Assembly (NCBI RefSeq): GCF_000745015.1
Contig: NZ_JQNA01000001.1
Location: forward strand, 1,612,001-1,676,000
Length of the DNA stretch: 64,000 nt
Direction of reading: 5' to 3'
Source: Burkholderia sp. 9120
GTDB taxonomy: Bacteria > Pseudomonadota > Gammaproteobacteria > Burkholderiales > Burkholderiaceae
The notes under the pieces were generated by a model that was not told the DNA's origin, did no database searches, and was given only the letters and a program-made list of their open reading frames with translations. Below are positions 56,301 through 64,000 of this stretch, one piece after another; the first letter of the stretch is position 1; each line of letters opens with the position of its first letter. The translations under genes and the position numbers were made by a program.

Positions 56301-57128
56301 TCAGCGGAAGAAAACATAATGCGTGATCTTCGCCAGCGGGTAATGCACGCCGGGCTGAATACGCGCCGGCAGATCCAACGGCTTGAGCAGCATCTTCACG
56401 CACATATCGGCCGACAGATTACGCCGCACCAACGCATTGATCCGCGCCGCGCGTTCGCGGTTATACGCCGAGTCATGCACGCGCTCCGGATAACGCACCG
56501 CGAACACATGGCGCAACGCGATTTCCGAGTCTTCGTTCTTCATCTCCATCACACGGCGCATCAACGCGCCGAGCACGGCGAGACGGCCGTTGCCTTCGAT
56601 CTTGTTGTACTTCTTGAAGAACCGGAAAAAGTGCTTGTAGTGACGGACTTCGTCGACGCGGATGTTGTCCGTGATCTCTTTGAGCACCGGTTCGTCCGAG
56701 CATTCGCCGATCGCGCGATACAACGTGGCCGTGCCGGTTTCCACCACGCAGCGCGCCACCATTTCGAGCGCGCGAGTCTTTTCGAAATCCTCCATCGAAC
56801 AGGTCAGCGAGTACTCTTCCATGAACTGGCTGAACGCCTTGTCCCAGTCGAACTCGGGCCACACATAAGCGATGTAGGTTTTGAGCGCGCGGCCATGCTG
56901 CATTTCCTCCGGCTCCCACTCGTTGTTGAGCCAGGCCGACACTTCCGGATCGCCGTCAAAAAAAGTACTCAGATTGCTTGTATAAAGGTCGGTGCCGCTT
57001 TCGATAAACGAAGCGGCGCACAACAGCAGCAACAGATCTTCATTGGCAACCGCCTTCTGCCGGTCAATGCGGGTGAGGTCGATATCCTCGATCCGCCAAG
57101 GCATGACGTGGTTCAGCTCTGTGTGCAT
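56301..57128 (-). CDS. Ferritin-like di-iron protein (desaturase-like)
   Basis: A 275-residue soluble helical protein. It shows the di-iron pattern of ferritin/acyl-ACP desaturase folds: Glu in FIESGTDLY near 39-47, EEMQH near 74-78, Glu in VVETGTATLYRAI near 133-145, and DEVRHYKHF near 164-172 (two ExxH pairs). I chose the ATG at 57128 with CGGAG upstream; earlier Met codons add up to 30 residues. The substrate is unknown; oxidation of a fatty acid or other small compound is possible. It is monocistronic with its own terminator. Confidence 0.82.
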   Translation of the reverse strand: MHTELNHVMPWRIEDIDLTRIDRQKAVANEDLLLLLCAASFIESGTDLYTSNLSTFFDGDPEVSAWLNNEWEPEEMQHGRALKTYIAYVWPEFDWDKAFSQFMEEYSLTCSMEDFEKTRALEMVARCVVETGTATLYRAIGECSDEPVLKEITDNIRVDEVRHYKHFFRFFKKYNKIEGNGRLAVLGALMRRVMEMKNEDSEIALRHVFAVRYPERVHDSAYNRERAARINALVRRNLSADMCVKMLLKPLDLPARIQPGVHYPLAKITHYVFFR

Positions 57129-57370
57129 CTTGTCTTGCTCCGAAAGCTGTATCGACTCGTGAAGCATGCCCGCAACCGCCGGCTCTCGCAGGACGGTCCG
57201 CCGTGTCAGATACAGCACTTTGAATTAGAGTTAACCCCTTGTATCTTGCATCTTAGCCGGTGTTTCGCAACTCTGCAGATAACCCAGCACAGACCATGCC
57301 GGGTCGTTACAGTTCCAATTCGCGGGTAGTCGAACTCTTCGGTCTGACAAAAACTCAGCCTGCATGAAGC

Positions 57371-57400
57371 AAAAAAAGCCAGCTCGACGAGCTGGCTTTT
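57371..57400 (-). terminator. Terminator after the MHS transporter
   Basis: Stem AGCCAGCT with AGCTGGCT around a short loop (57377-57397), flanked by seven A on the plus strand, giving T7 on the minus strand, about 75 bp past the transporter stop. Confidence 0.85.
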
Positions 57401-57474
57401 GCTTTGGGAGAAGCTACTTCGAGCGGCTTCGAATCGGCCCATGACGGGCTAAGCGAAGGCGTGGATCGATCCGC

Positions 57475-58854
57475 TCAGGCCGGCTGAACGGCCTGCATCA
57501 GGCGCACCCGGCGCATGCGAAACGCCACGACCACCAGCGACAACCCCGACAACACCGCGGCGATCAGCACGTAATAACTTGGCGCGAGTTTGTCGCCGGT
57601 CACGTGAATGAAGGTCTCGACGATCGTCGGCGCAAAGCCGCCGAAAATCGTCACGCCGATGCTGTAACCAATGGAAAGACCGGTCGAGCGCACTTGCGTC
57701 GGGAAGATCTCGGACATCAGCGCGGGCATCGGTCCGGAGTAAGCGGCTTTGAAAATACCCGCCGTGCCTTGAAGCAGCAGCAACCAGCCGATGGTGGGAT
57801 GCGACTGCAGCAAGGCGAACATCGGATAGATCAGCGTGCCCATCAACACCAACGTCGTCAGCATGATGCGAATCCGGCCGATGCGATCCGACAGCGCGCC
57901 CATGACCGGCGACAGCAGAAACTGCAGGCCACCGTTGAGCACCACCACGCCGAACGATGCCGCCGCCGGCATGTGCAACTGCTTGACCGCGTACATCGGC
58001 ATGTACAACTGCAGCACGTACACGCCCACCGTGGATTGCGCCACGATGCCCACGGCAAGCAGCAGATTGACCCACTGGCTGGAGAACGAGGCGCCGTTCG
58101 CTTCTTGATCGTTCGCGACGGGGCGAAGGCCGGCCGCCTCGCGGGCTTCACGCGCTTTGTGCAGCGCGAGGAACTCCGGCGTTTCGTCGAGGTGCGAGCG
58201 GATGTAATAGCCCACCGGCCCGACCAGCAAGCCGAACATGAACGGCAGACGCCAGCCCCAGCTATTGAGTTGCTCGGGCGGCATCCACGCGGTCAGCAGC
58301 GAGCCGAAGGCCGCAGCGGTGATCGCCGCGAGCCCCTGGCTCGCGAACTGCCAACTCGCGTAATAGCCGCGACGCGACGCGCTGTGTTCGACCATGAAGG
58401 CCGTCGCGCTGCCGAACTCGCCGCCCACCGCGAAACCTTGCACGAGCCGCGCGAGCAGGATCAGCACCGGCGCCGCCAGGCCGATCGACGCATACGGCGG
58501 CATCACGGCCATCGTGAAGGTGCCGACCATCATCAGCGCGATGGCGAGCGTCAGCGCCGCCTTGCGGCCCTTGCGGTCGCCGTACGTGCCGAGCACGACG
58601 GCGCCCAGCGGCCGCATCAGGAACGAGATGCCGAAGGTGGCGATGGCGAGCAGCGTCGACAGCCACTCGTCCTGCATCGGGAAAAACTGTTTGGCGATGA
58701 TGGTCGCGAAGTAGCCGTAGACCAGAAAGTCGAACCACTCGAGCGCATTGCCGACCGACGAGGAAAACACGATTCGCCGCACCATGGCTTTGGAAAGCGG
58801 TGCGGGCGCGGCAAGAGGGGAAGCTGCCGCCGAAGGCGACGCGGGGGTGTGCAT
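57475..58854 (-). CDS. MHS-family MFS transporter
   Basis: A 459-residue, 12-helix symporter of the ProP/KgtP/ShiA group. Seen: SSSVGNALEWFDFLVYG near 31-47, GTYGDRKGRKAALTLAI near 88-104, ARLVQGFAVGGEFGSATAFMVEH near 134-156, and ALSDRIGRIRIML near 316-328. It has the usual short loops, unlike the other MHS protein in the window. Substrate unknown. It lies near gamma-glutamyltransferase but in a separate unit. Confidence 0.9.
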   Translation of the reverse strand: MHTPASPSAAASPLAAPAPLSKAMVRRIVFSSSVGNALEWFDFLVYGYFATIIAKQFFPMQDEWLSTLLAIATFGISFLMRPLGAVVLGTYGDRKGRKAALTLAIALMMVGTFTMAVMPPYASIGLAAPVLILLARLVQGFAVGGEFGSATAFMVEHSASRRGYYASWQFASQGLAAITAAAFGSLLTAWMPPEQLNSWGWRLPFMFGLLVGPVGYYIRSHLDETPEFLALHKAREAREAAGLRPVANDQEANGASFSSQWVNLLLAVGIVAQSTVGVYVLQLYMPMYAVKQLHMPAAASFGVVVLNGGLQFLLSPVMGALSDRIGRIRIMLTTLVLMGTLIYPMFALLQSHPTIGWLLLLQGTAGIFKAAYSGPMPALMSEIFPTQVRSTGLSIGYSIGVTIFGGFAPTIVETFIHVTGDKLAPSYYVLIAAVLSGLSLVVVAFRMRRVRLMQAVQPA

Positions 58855-59052
58855 GATGTCTCTACCTTGTCTGATACCGGTCTGAACCGTGATGGGCCTG
58901 AAGCGCCACTAACCATGCCTAATGCATACCCCACAAACGCACCGAAGCCCCGCACGAACCCGCGTCGTCTCCGGTACTACCCGTGAGTCAAACGCGAAAC
59001 AGCCCGGCGTCCTGAACCTCCTGAACCGCGCCGCTTCGCCTGTGTGACGGAA

Positions 59053-60690
59053 TCAGAAGCCGGCCGCCAGGCCGTCGCGACGGCTATCGCTCGCCGCCAC
59101 ATAACCGCGCTCCGGTTCGTTGCGATCGAGCTTCCAGATGTACTGGCCGGAGCCGAAATCCATGTACGGATCGTCTACCGACTTGATCGTGTGGCCCAGC
59201 TTCTGCAACGCCTCGGCGGTGCGCGGATCGAGCGTCGATTCGATGTCGATCGTGAAGTCGCGATTGACCTTCCAGCGCGGCGCGTCGCACGCAGCCTGCG
59301 GCTGCTGGCCGTAGTCGAGCATCCGCACGATGGATTGCAGATGGCCTTGCGGCTGCATGTCGCCGCCCATCACGCCGAAGCTCATCACCGCTTCCTGGCG
59401 GCCGTCTACCTGCTGCGTGAGGAACGACGGAATGATCGTGTGGAACGGCCGCTTGCCACCTTCCACCACGTTCGGCGACTTCGGGTCCATCGAAAAACCG
59501 CAACCGCGGTTCTGCATCGCGATGCCGCTGTCCGGCACCACGATGCCCGAGCCGAAGCCCATGTAGTTCGACTGGATGAAGCTGACCATCATGCCGCGCT
59601 CGTCCGCCACCGACATGTAGATCGTGCCGCCCGCCTTCGGCATGCCGAAGTCGAACTGCGTGGCGCGCTTGTGATCGATCAGCTTCGCGCGCGACGTGAG
59701 GTAAGCGTCGTCGAGCATCTGCTCGGGCGTGACGTCCATGGAACGCGGATCGGCCACGTAACGGTAGACATCGGCGAACGCCAGCTTCATTGCTTCGATC
59801 TGCAAGTGCTGCGACTCGACGTTGTCGACCGCCAGTTCCTTCACGTCGAATTTTTCGAGGATGCCCAGCGCGATCAACGCCGCGATGCCCTGGCCGTTCG
59901 GCGGAATCTCATGCACGGTGTGGCCGCGATATTCCTTGCCGATCGGCTCGACCCAATCCGCGCGGTAGTTGCGCAGGTCGTCGAGCGTCAGCGCGGCGCC
60001 GCCTTCGCGGGCGAACGCGGCGATCTGCTCGGCGATCTCGCCTTCGTAGTACGCGCGCGGGCCTTGCTCGGCGAGCTTGCGCAGCGTCTTCGCGTGGCCG
60101 GGAAAGCGCACCAGTTCGCTCACTTCCGGCGCGCGGCCGCGCGGCATGAAGGTTTGCGCGAAGCCCGGCAGATCCTTCAACTCCGGCACGGCGGCCGCCC
60201 ATTTATAGGCGACGATGCTGGCCACCGCGTGGCCGCGCTCGGCGATTTCGATCGCCGGTTCCATCAGGTCGGCGAACGGCAGCGAGCCGAACTTCTGATG
60301 CAGCGCCTCCCAGCCGGCGATCACGCCGGGCACCGTCACCGCGTCCCAGCCACGCTTGGGTTGTTTCGCCAGACCGTTTTCCTCGCCGTACTTGCGCTTG
60401 AAGTAGTCGACGTTCCACGCCGCCGGCGACACGCCCGACGCGTTTAGACCATGCAGTTTCTTGCCGTCCCACACCAGCGCGAACGCATCGCCGCCAAGGC
60501 CGCACGACACCGGCTCGACCACCGTGATGGCGGCGGCCGCGGCGATCGCCGCGTCGACGGCATTGCCGCCTTTCCACAGCATGCGCAGCCCCGCCTGCGC
60601 GGCGAGCGGATGCGAAGTCGAAACGATGTTGCGCGCGAATACGGGCAGACGCGGCGTCGGGTAAGGGTTTTGCCAGTTGAAGCCAGTCAT
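59053..60690 (-). CDS. Gamma-glutamyltransferase family protein
   Basis: A 545-residue N-terminal nucleophile hydrolase that cleaves gamma-glutamyl bonds as in glutathione. The ATG at 60690 gives MTGFNWQNPYPTPRLPVFARN. Seen: GGNAVDAAIAAAAAITVVEP near 41-60, CGLGGDAFALVWDGK near 63-77. The autocatalytic site is at GGTIYMSVADERG near 353-365, with the nucleophile Thr about residue 355. GSGIVVPDSGI and the FGVMGGDMQPQGHLQ segment follow. No classical Sec signal is seen, so it may be cytosolic, as for the Burkholderia form of the family. It is divergent from glpR with a palindrome between. Confidence 0.9.
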   Translation of the reverse strand: MTGFNWQNPYPTPRLPVFARNIVSTSHPLAAQAGLRMLWKGGNAVDAAIAAAAAITVVEPVSCGLGGDAFALVWDGKKLHGLNASGVSPAAWNVDYFKRKYGEENGLAKQPKRGWDAVTVPGVIAGWEALHQKFGSLPFADLMEPAIEIAERGHAVASIVAYKWAAAVPELKDLPGFAQTFMPRGRAPEVSELVRFPGHAKTLRKLAEQGPRAYYEGEIAEQIAAFAREGGAALTLDDLRNYRADWVEPIGKEYRGHTVHEIPPNGQGIAALIALGILEKFDVKELAVDNVESQHLQIEAMKLAFADVYRYVADPRSMDVTPEQMLDDAYLTSRAKLIDHKRATQFDFGMPKAGGTIYMSVADERGMMVSFIQSNYMGFGSGIVVPDSGIAMQNRGCGFSMDPKSPNVVEGGKRPFHTIIPSFLTQQVDGRQEAVMSFGVMGGDMQPQGHLQSIVRMLDYGQQPQAACDAPRWKVNRDFTIDIESTLDPRTAEALQKLGHTIKSVDDPYMDFGSGQYIWKLDRNEPERGYVAASDSRRDGLAAGF

Positions 60691-61042
60691 GTCGAACACT
60701 CTCGAAAGCGAGGTCCCGGCTCGTGACAGCGGCCGGCAACCAGGGGGAATTGAATCAACGTCGGACCACATGCGGATCACATACAGACAGCGCAGGACCT
60801 CGGATTGCAGCGCGATCTGGCCCAAAAAACAAATTCATTTATCAAATGAATAAATGCGCAAATGGCCTGAATGGATCGAGGGTAAGTCGTCCGGTATCTT
60901 ATGGATGTCGCACAACCTGGCAGACAACCCCGGCGATGGTCTTACAATAGCCCTATCGCCGTTCACGCCTCAGCCGCCTTCCAGATTAGCTTGCAGCGTC
61001 GATGGCGGCCGGCGCCGACAAAAAACCCACGAACCGAGACAC
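60691..61042. other. Divergent promoter region between gamma-glutamyltransferase and glpR
   Basis: 352 bp. Its main feature is the perfect inverted repeat ATTCATTT-ATC-AAATGAAT at 60833-60851 in a locally AT-rich patch. Promoters for both genes should lie around it. Reading frames extend upstream of glpR but lack ribosome sites. Confidence 0.5.
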
Positions 61043-61822
61043 ATGACCCGAGACCCCCGCCTGACTCTCAACGCCCGGCAACAGGAACTGCTGGAGTGGG
61101 TGCAACGCGACGGCTTCGTGACCGTGGACGACCTCGCGGCCCACTTCGACGTGACGCCGCAGACGATCCGCCGCGACGTCAACTGGCTCGCCGACATGAA
61201 TCTGCTGCGCCGCTATCACGGCGGCGCGAGTCTGCCGACCAGTTCCGAAAACGTCTCGTACACCGCGCGTCAGCGCATGTTCCACGAAGAGAAACGGCGC
61301 ATCGCGGCGTTAGTGGCCACTCACATTCCCGATCAGGCGTCGCTGTTTATCAACCTCGGCACCACGACCGAAGAAGTGGCCCGCGCGCTGAACCGGCATC
61401 GCGGGCTGCGCGTGATTACCAACAATCTGAACGTCGCCAGCATGATGAGCGGCTATCCGGATTGCGAGGTGCTGGTCACCGGCGGGATCGTGCGGCCGTG
61501 GGACAAAGGCATCGTGGGCGAACTGGCGATCGATTTCATTCGCCAGTTCAAGGTGGATTTCGCGATCATCGGCACGTCGGCGATCGAAACGGACGGCACG
61601 CTGCGCGATTTCGACACCCGCGAAGTGCGCGTGGCCGAGGCAATCATCGAGCATGCGCGCACGGTGTTTCTGGCCGCCGACAACTCCAAATTCGGCCGAC
61701 CGGCGCTGGTTCGTCAGGGGCATCTGGATCAGATCGACGCACTCTTTACGGACGCCGCGCCGCCTGCGGAAATGGCCGAGACGCTGATCGCGGCGAATTG
61801 CCAGGTGTATATCGCCGAGTAA
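61043..61822 (+). CDS. glpR: DeoR-family glycerol-3-phosphate regulon repressor
   Basis: A 259-residue repressor of glycerol-3-phosphate catabolism genes. The wHTH TVDDLAAHFDVTPQTIRRDVNWLADMNLLRRYHGGA is near 26-62, and the sensor domain has NLGTTTEEVARALNRH near 103-118, ITNNLNVASMM near 124-134, and VGELAIDFIRQFKVDFAIIGTSAIE near 161-185. The sequence pattern is GlpR-like and glpD begins about 2 kb downstream, so GlpR is likely. The ATG at 61043 fits the normal N-terminus. Operator-like repeats upstream of glpD are probable targets. Confidence 0.85.
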   Translation: MTRDPRLTLNARQQELLEWVQRDGFVTVDDLAAHFDVTPQTIRRDVNWLADMNLLRRYHGGASLPTSSENVSYTARQRMFHEEKRRIAALVATHIPDQASLFINLGTTTEEVARALNRHRGLRVITNNLNVASMMSGYPDCEVLVTGGIVRPWDKGIVGELAIDFIRQFKVDFAIIGTSAIETDGTLRDFDTREVRVAEAIIEHARTVFLAADNSKFGRPALVRQGHLDQIDALFTDAAPPAEMAETLIAANCQVYIAE

Positions 61823-62264
61823 GTGGCGTTAGGTGCGGCGGGTGGGTTGGCGCTGAGTCGAGATTACGTCGCCTCCCAGTTGCGGTTGCGTCGCCTCCCA
61901 GCCGACGACAACTTGCCGCCGCGTCGTGCCCAATTTTCCCCTGCTCCACCCACCCCGCCCAGGCGTTTTCCGCCATGCTGCACCGCACGCGAAACTTCGA
62001 GTGAAATCAAGCTTTTAGCCGAGGCTCCAAACCGCCTCGGCAGCATCCGATTGTCAAAGGGAAAATTTACTGGGGCACCTTTGGTGTTTAACGTGCGGTT
62101 GACTACACTCCAGTTCCCCGGCGTCTGTTGCGCAATTTGCGTAGCGGCGGCTGCGTGAATCTGTCGTGTGAACCGTACTTCCCGCCTGATCCTCTAGCGG
62201 ACTTCACTGGCACCTGGCCAGTTGCCGACAAGGCTGTCCGCGTTTGCTTGACATGGAGAGAACA
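61823..62264. other. Gap between glpR and a small ORF
   Basis: 442 bp without a convincing gene. It holds a 13-bp direct repeat CGTCGCCTCCCAG (61867-61879 and 61889-61901), a stem-loop GCCGAGGC/GCCTCGGC (62018-62041) without T-run, and a possible promoter (TTGGTG 62081-62086, 17 bp, TACACT 62104-62109) for the next gene. Confidence 0.4.
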
Positions 62265-62462
62265 ATGCTAAGTCCGCATGAATTCGCCACGTTGTTGCTC
62301 GTCAAGGACGCTCCCCATCAAGTCGACATGGAGCGAGAAGAACTCGACGCCCTGCTGGAACGCCAATTGGTCCAACTCGAACGGCTCGCGTCGGGCAACG
62401 AACAATGGCGCGTGACTGAAATCGGCGACAGCGCATTGCGGGCGATCAAACGTTTTTCGTAG
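62265..62462 (+). CDS. Small winged-helix-like protein of unknown function
   Basis: A 65-residue protein starting MLSPHEFATLLL; GGAGAG is six bases before the ATG at 62265. The C-terminal part (LLERQLVQLERLASGNEQWRVTEIGDSALRAI) looks like the last helix and wing of a winged helix, with WRVTEIG as the wing. The N-terminal part is a helix with the acidic DMEREELDALL run. It could be a DNA-binding adaptor but has no known partner here. A terminator follows. Confidence 0.7.
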   Translation: MLSPHEFATLLLVKDAPHQVDMEREELDALLERQLVQLERLASGNEQWRVTEIGDSALRAIKRFS

Positions 62463-62501
62463 CGTCAGTCGGACGGCAGGCTTGCCTTATTACCCTGAAT
62501 G

Positions 62502-62534
62502 AAAGCGGACGTTCATCCGAACGCCCGCTTTTGT
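62502..62534 (+). terminator. Terminator after the small winged-helix-like gene
   Basis: Stem AAGCGG-A-CGTTC with GAACG-C-CCGCTT around loop ATCC, followed by TTGTTG; one A-C mismatch. It ends 40-70 bp after the stop. Confidence 0.75.
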
Positions 62535-62589
62535 TGTGCGCAACGCATTTACACAGTAAATTGACGCGACGGACTTCCACCGCTCGCGC

Positions 62590-63213
62590 ATGCCCAAAAC
62601 CCTTTCCGCCGACGACATCCAGCAATTCCGCGAAGCGATGCGCCGCGTAGCCGAGAACGCGTTCGCCACGCGCGGCGCGCAGGGCGTGACGATGCGCGAA
62701 CTGGCGAAAGAGTTGGACTGCAGTGCAATGACGCCCTACCGCTATTTCCGCGACAAGGACGACATTCTCGCGATGGTCCGCGCCGCCGCGTTCAATCGTT
62801 TCGCGCTGCACCTCGAAGCCGCCGCGGGGAACGCGTCCGGCGACAATCGTCTGGCGGTGAGCGACGCCTACGTCGCGTTCGCCCTCGACGAACCGCACGC
62901 GTACCGTTTGATGTTCGATGTGAATCAGCCGGAAGGCGGCTATCCGGATCTCGCCGCTGCGGCGCTGCGTGCGCAGGAAATGCTGACCACGCATTTCGAA
63001 CAGCTGGTCGACGCAGGTCTTCTGGAAGGCGATCCGCAGTTGATTGGCTATGCGTACTGGGCAAGTCTGCACGGATTCACGATGCTCGCGCTCGCCAATC
63101 AGTTACCGTTGCCCGAGGCGCAGCAACCGGCCGGGCATACGGCACCGACGCGGGAAGCGGTGCTCGCCCAGCTTCGCCGGATGTTGTGGCGCGGCGCTCA
63201 GCCACAGCCATAG
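62590..63213 (+). CDS. TetR-family regulator
   Basis: A 207-residue repressor. The HTH GVTMRELAKELDCSAMTPYRYFRDKDDILAMVRAAAF is near 32-68. The C-terminal ligand-binding part has YVAFALDEPHAYRLMFDV and GLLEGDPQLIGYAYWASLHGFTMLALANQL; the WASLHG segment resembles the TetR C-terminal group with a WHG motif. The target is unknown; no gene is divergent from it. It lies 128 bp past the small winged-helix-like gene. Confidence 0.9.
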   Translation: MPKTLSADDIQQFREAMRRVAENAFATRGAQGVTMRELAKELDCSAMTPYRYFRDKDDILAMVRAAAFNRFALHLEAAAGNASGDNRLAVSDAYVAFALDEPHAYRLMFDVNQPEGGYPDLAAAALRAQEMLTTHFEQLVDAGLLEGDPQLIGYAYWASLHGFTMLALANQLPLPEAQQPAGHTAPTREAVLAQLRRMLWRGAQPQP

Positions 63214-63302
63214 CCGCCGCACAGCCCGGTCTTAAGCACCAACTCACGCCGCCCACTCAAGCGACCGGCCAACACCCCAACCGTTCCCGCAGCGCCCCCG
63301 CC

Positions 63303-63677
63303 TCAACCGTTCCGCAAAGTCGGATCGGCCGCCGCGCGCCAGCTCAACGCCTTGGCCCGCTGATCGATAAAGAACGCCACCCACTGATTGCGCACCTGCG
63401 GATCCGTACTCAAACCCTGACTCGCAAAGCGCTGCGCGATGGAAGCCTGAAATCCGCAAAAATCCTCTTTCGACAGTTTGCCGTGGCGGTTCGCCACATA
63501 AGCATCGAACAGCGCGTCGTAAACGCTTTGCGCGTCTTTGCCGTAGTCGACCGTCTGGGCGCTGCACATCTGCTGCAACGACACGAACGACGGTGCGCCC
63601 ATCGTGCCGCTCAGGCTCGGCGAGCTGACGCATCCCGCGAGCAGTACGGCGGCGCCAATCATCAAAAGTCCACGCAT
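63303..63677 (-). CDS. Small predicted lipoprotein
   Basis: A 124-residue protein with a short signal and lipobox (LLMIGAAVLLAGC, Cys16). GAGGTG lies nine bases before the ATG. The mature part is helical with an APSFVSLQQMCSAQTVDYGKDAQ start and a second and third Cys (QMCSA and DFCGF) which may pair. No family recognised. It is convergent with the TetR gene. Confidence 0.8.
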   Translation of the reverse strand: MRGLLMIGAAVLLAGCVSSPSLSGTMGAPSFVSLQQMCSAQTVDYGKDAQSVYDALFDAYVANRHGKLSKEDFCGFQASIAQRFASQGLSTDPQVRNQWVAFFIDQRAKALSWRAAADPTLRNG

Positions 63678-63806
63678 GTATTCACCTCGAAATGGCTGCT
63701 GCCGAGAGTATCGTCCGTGGCCGCGCGTTGCGCCACCACCTCGACCACCGAGTTAGAGGTTCCCCTAAGACAAGCGAACTTTACTTTTTCGAATATGTTC
63801 ATTAAA

Positions 63807-63837
63807 GTTCGAAAACGAACACTATCGGTTCGATAGT
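63807..63837. promoter_or_regulatory. Operator-like repeats upstream of glpD
   Basis: Two tandem inverted repeats: GTTCG-AAAA-CGAAC (63807-63820) and ACTATCG-GTT-CGATAGT (63821-63837), in an AT-richer patch 45-75 bp before the glpD start. GlpR sites in other bacteria have TTCG/CGAA half-sites, so these are probable GlpR operators. Confidence 0.6.
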
Positions 63838-63881
63838 TTTTCCTAACGGCTTTCCGAAAACAGACGCAGGGGACACAGCAG

Positions 63882-64000
63882 GTGACGCAAGGCTCGAGAT
63901 ACGATTTGCTCGTCGTGGGCGGCGGGATCAACGGCGCAGGCATCGCTCGCGATGCGGCGGGCCGCGGCCTGTCGGTGTTGCTCTGCGAACAGGACGACCT
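63882..64000 (+). CDS. glpD: Aerobic glycerol-3-phosphate dehydrogenase, 3' end cut by window edge
   Basis: Oxidises glycerol-3-phosphate to dihydroxyacetone phosphate and passes electrons to quinone at the inner membrane. Only 39 codons are present. The start is GTG at 63882, with AGGGGA upstream, and the protein begins with the FAD-binding Rossmann motif [19 protein letters not shown] near 7-25. The glpR gene 2 kb upstream and the operator-like repeats support the call. Confidence 0.88.
   Translation, partial: MTQGSRYDLLVVGGGINGAGIARDAAGRGLSVLLCEQDD

Noticed and set aside
62018..62041. Stem GCCGAGGC/GCCTCGGC taken as glpR terminator
   Set aside because: No T-run on either strand; kept only as a stem-loop note.
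61823..62158. 111-codon frame after glpR
   Set aside because: No ribosome site, Pro/Arg-rich, contains the intergenic hairpin.

Overview
The window is a GC-rich chromosomal segment with the gene order and protein sequences typical of Burkholderiaceae, most likely a Paraburkholderia main chromosome. The main supports are the pgk-pyk-fba-purC-purE-purK run, recX-recA next to a two-component system, sucCD with an upstream DUF2889 gene, a pilin gene followed by a PglL-type oligosaccharyltransferase, and several MHS-family transporters. No prophage, insertion sequence, CRISPR array or rRNA was seen. One tRNA-Met gene is present. The window starts inside a Sua5-type gene and ends inside glpD.

Left part (1-25 kb) is core metabolism. 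On the minus strand pgk, pyk and a class II aldolase are followed by purC, purE, purK and the tRNA-modification gene sua5. An azlCD branched-chain amino acid exporter is divergent from ilvE. Then come waaF (LPS core heptose), a small NTF2-like protein, a YheT-like hydrolase, a BepA-like periplasmic protease and moaC. A type IV pilin gene sits directly upstream of its probable glycosylating enzyme. TerC, sucD-sucC-DUF2889, recX and recA complete the section; recA has a clear LexA box.

Middle part (25-41 kb) is more accessory. It holds an OmpR/TctE-type two-component system followed by an MHS transporter with a periplasmic insert, then tRNA-Met with an excellent promoter and terminator. A mazEF toxin-antitoxin pair in AT-richer DNA follows, then a small secreted protein and a chemoreceptor. 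A three-gene unit comes next: a phosphatase-fold/LamG lipoprotein, a small lipoprotein and a Tat-exported phospholipase C. This looks like a surface system for phosphoester or phospholipid use and is the best candidate here for an under-described system. A LysR regulator and a secreted TAP-like hydrolase follow.

Right part (41-64 kb) is mostly small regulator-plus-target modules: marR with a DHA2 efflux pump, a GntR regulator with galactonate dehydratase and its transporter, copCD, a pair of c-type cytochromes, hemolysin III, RhlE helicase, a flavin-type split-barrel protein, a ferritin-like di-iron protein, an MHS transporter, gamma-glutamyltransferase, and glpR with the start of glpD. Several regulators have visible palindromes at the expected places. 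Two 9-bp tandem repeats, one inside a coding sequence and one between genes, are possible hypervariable sites.
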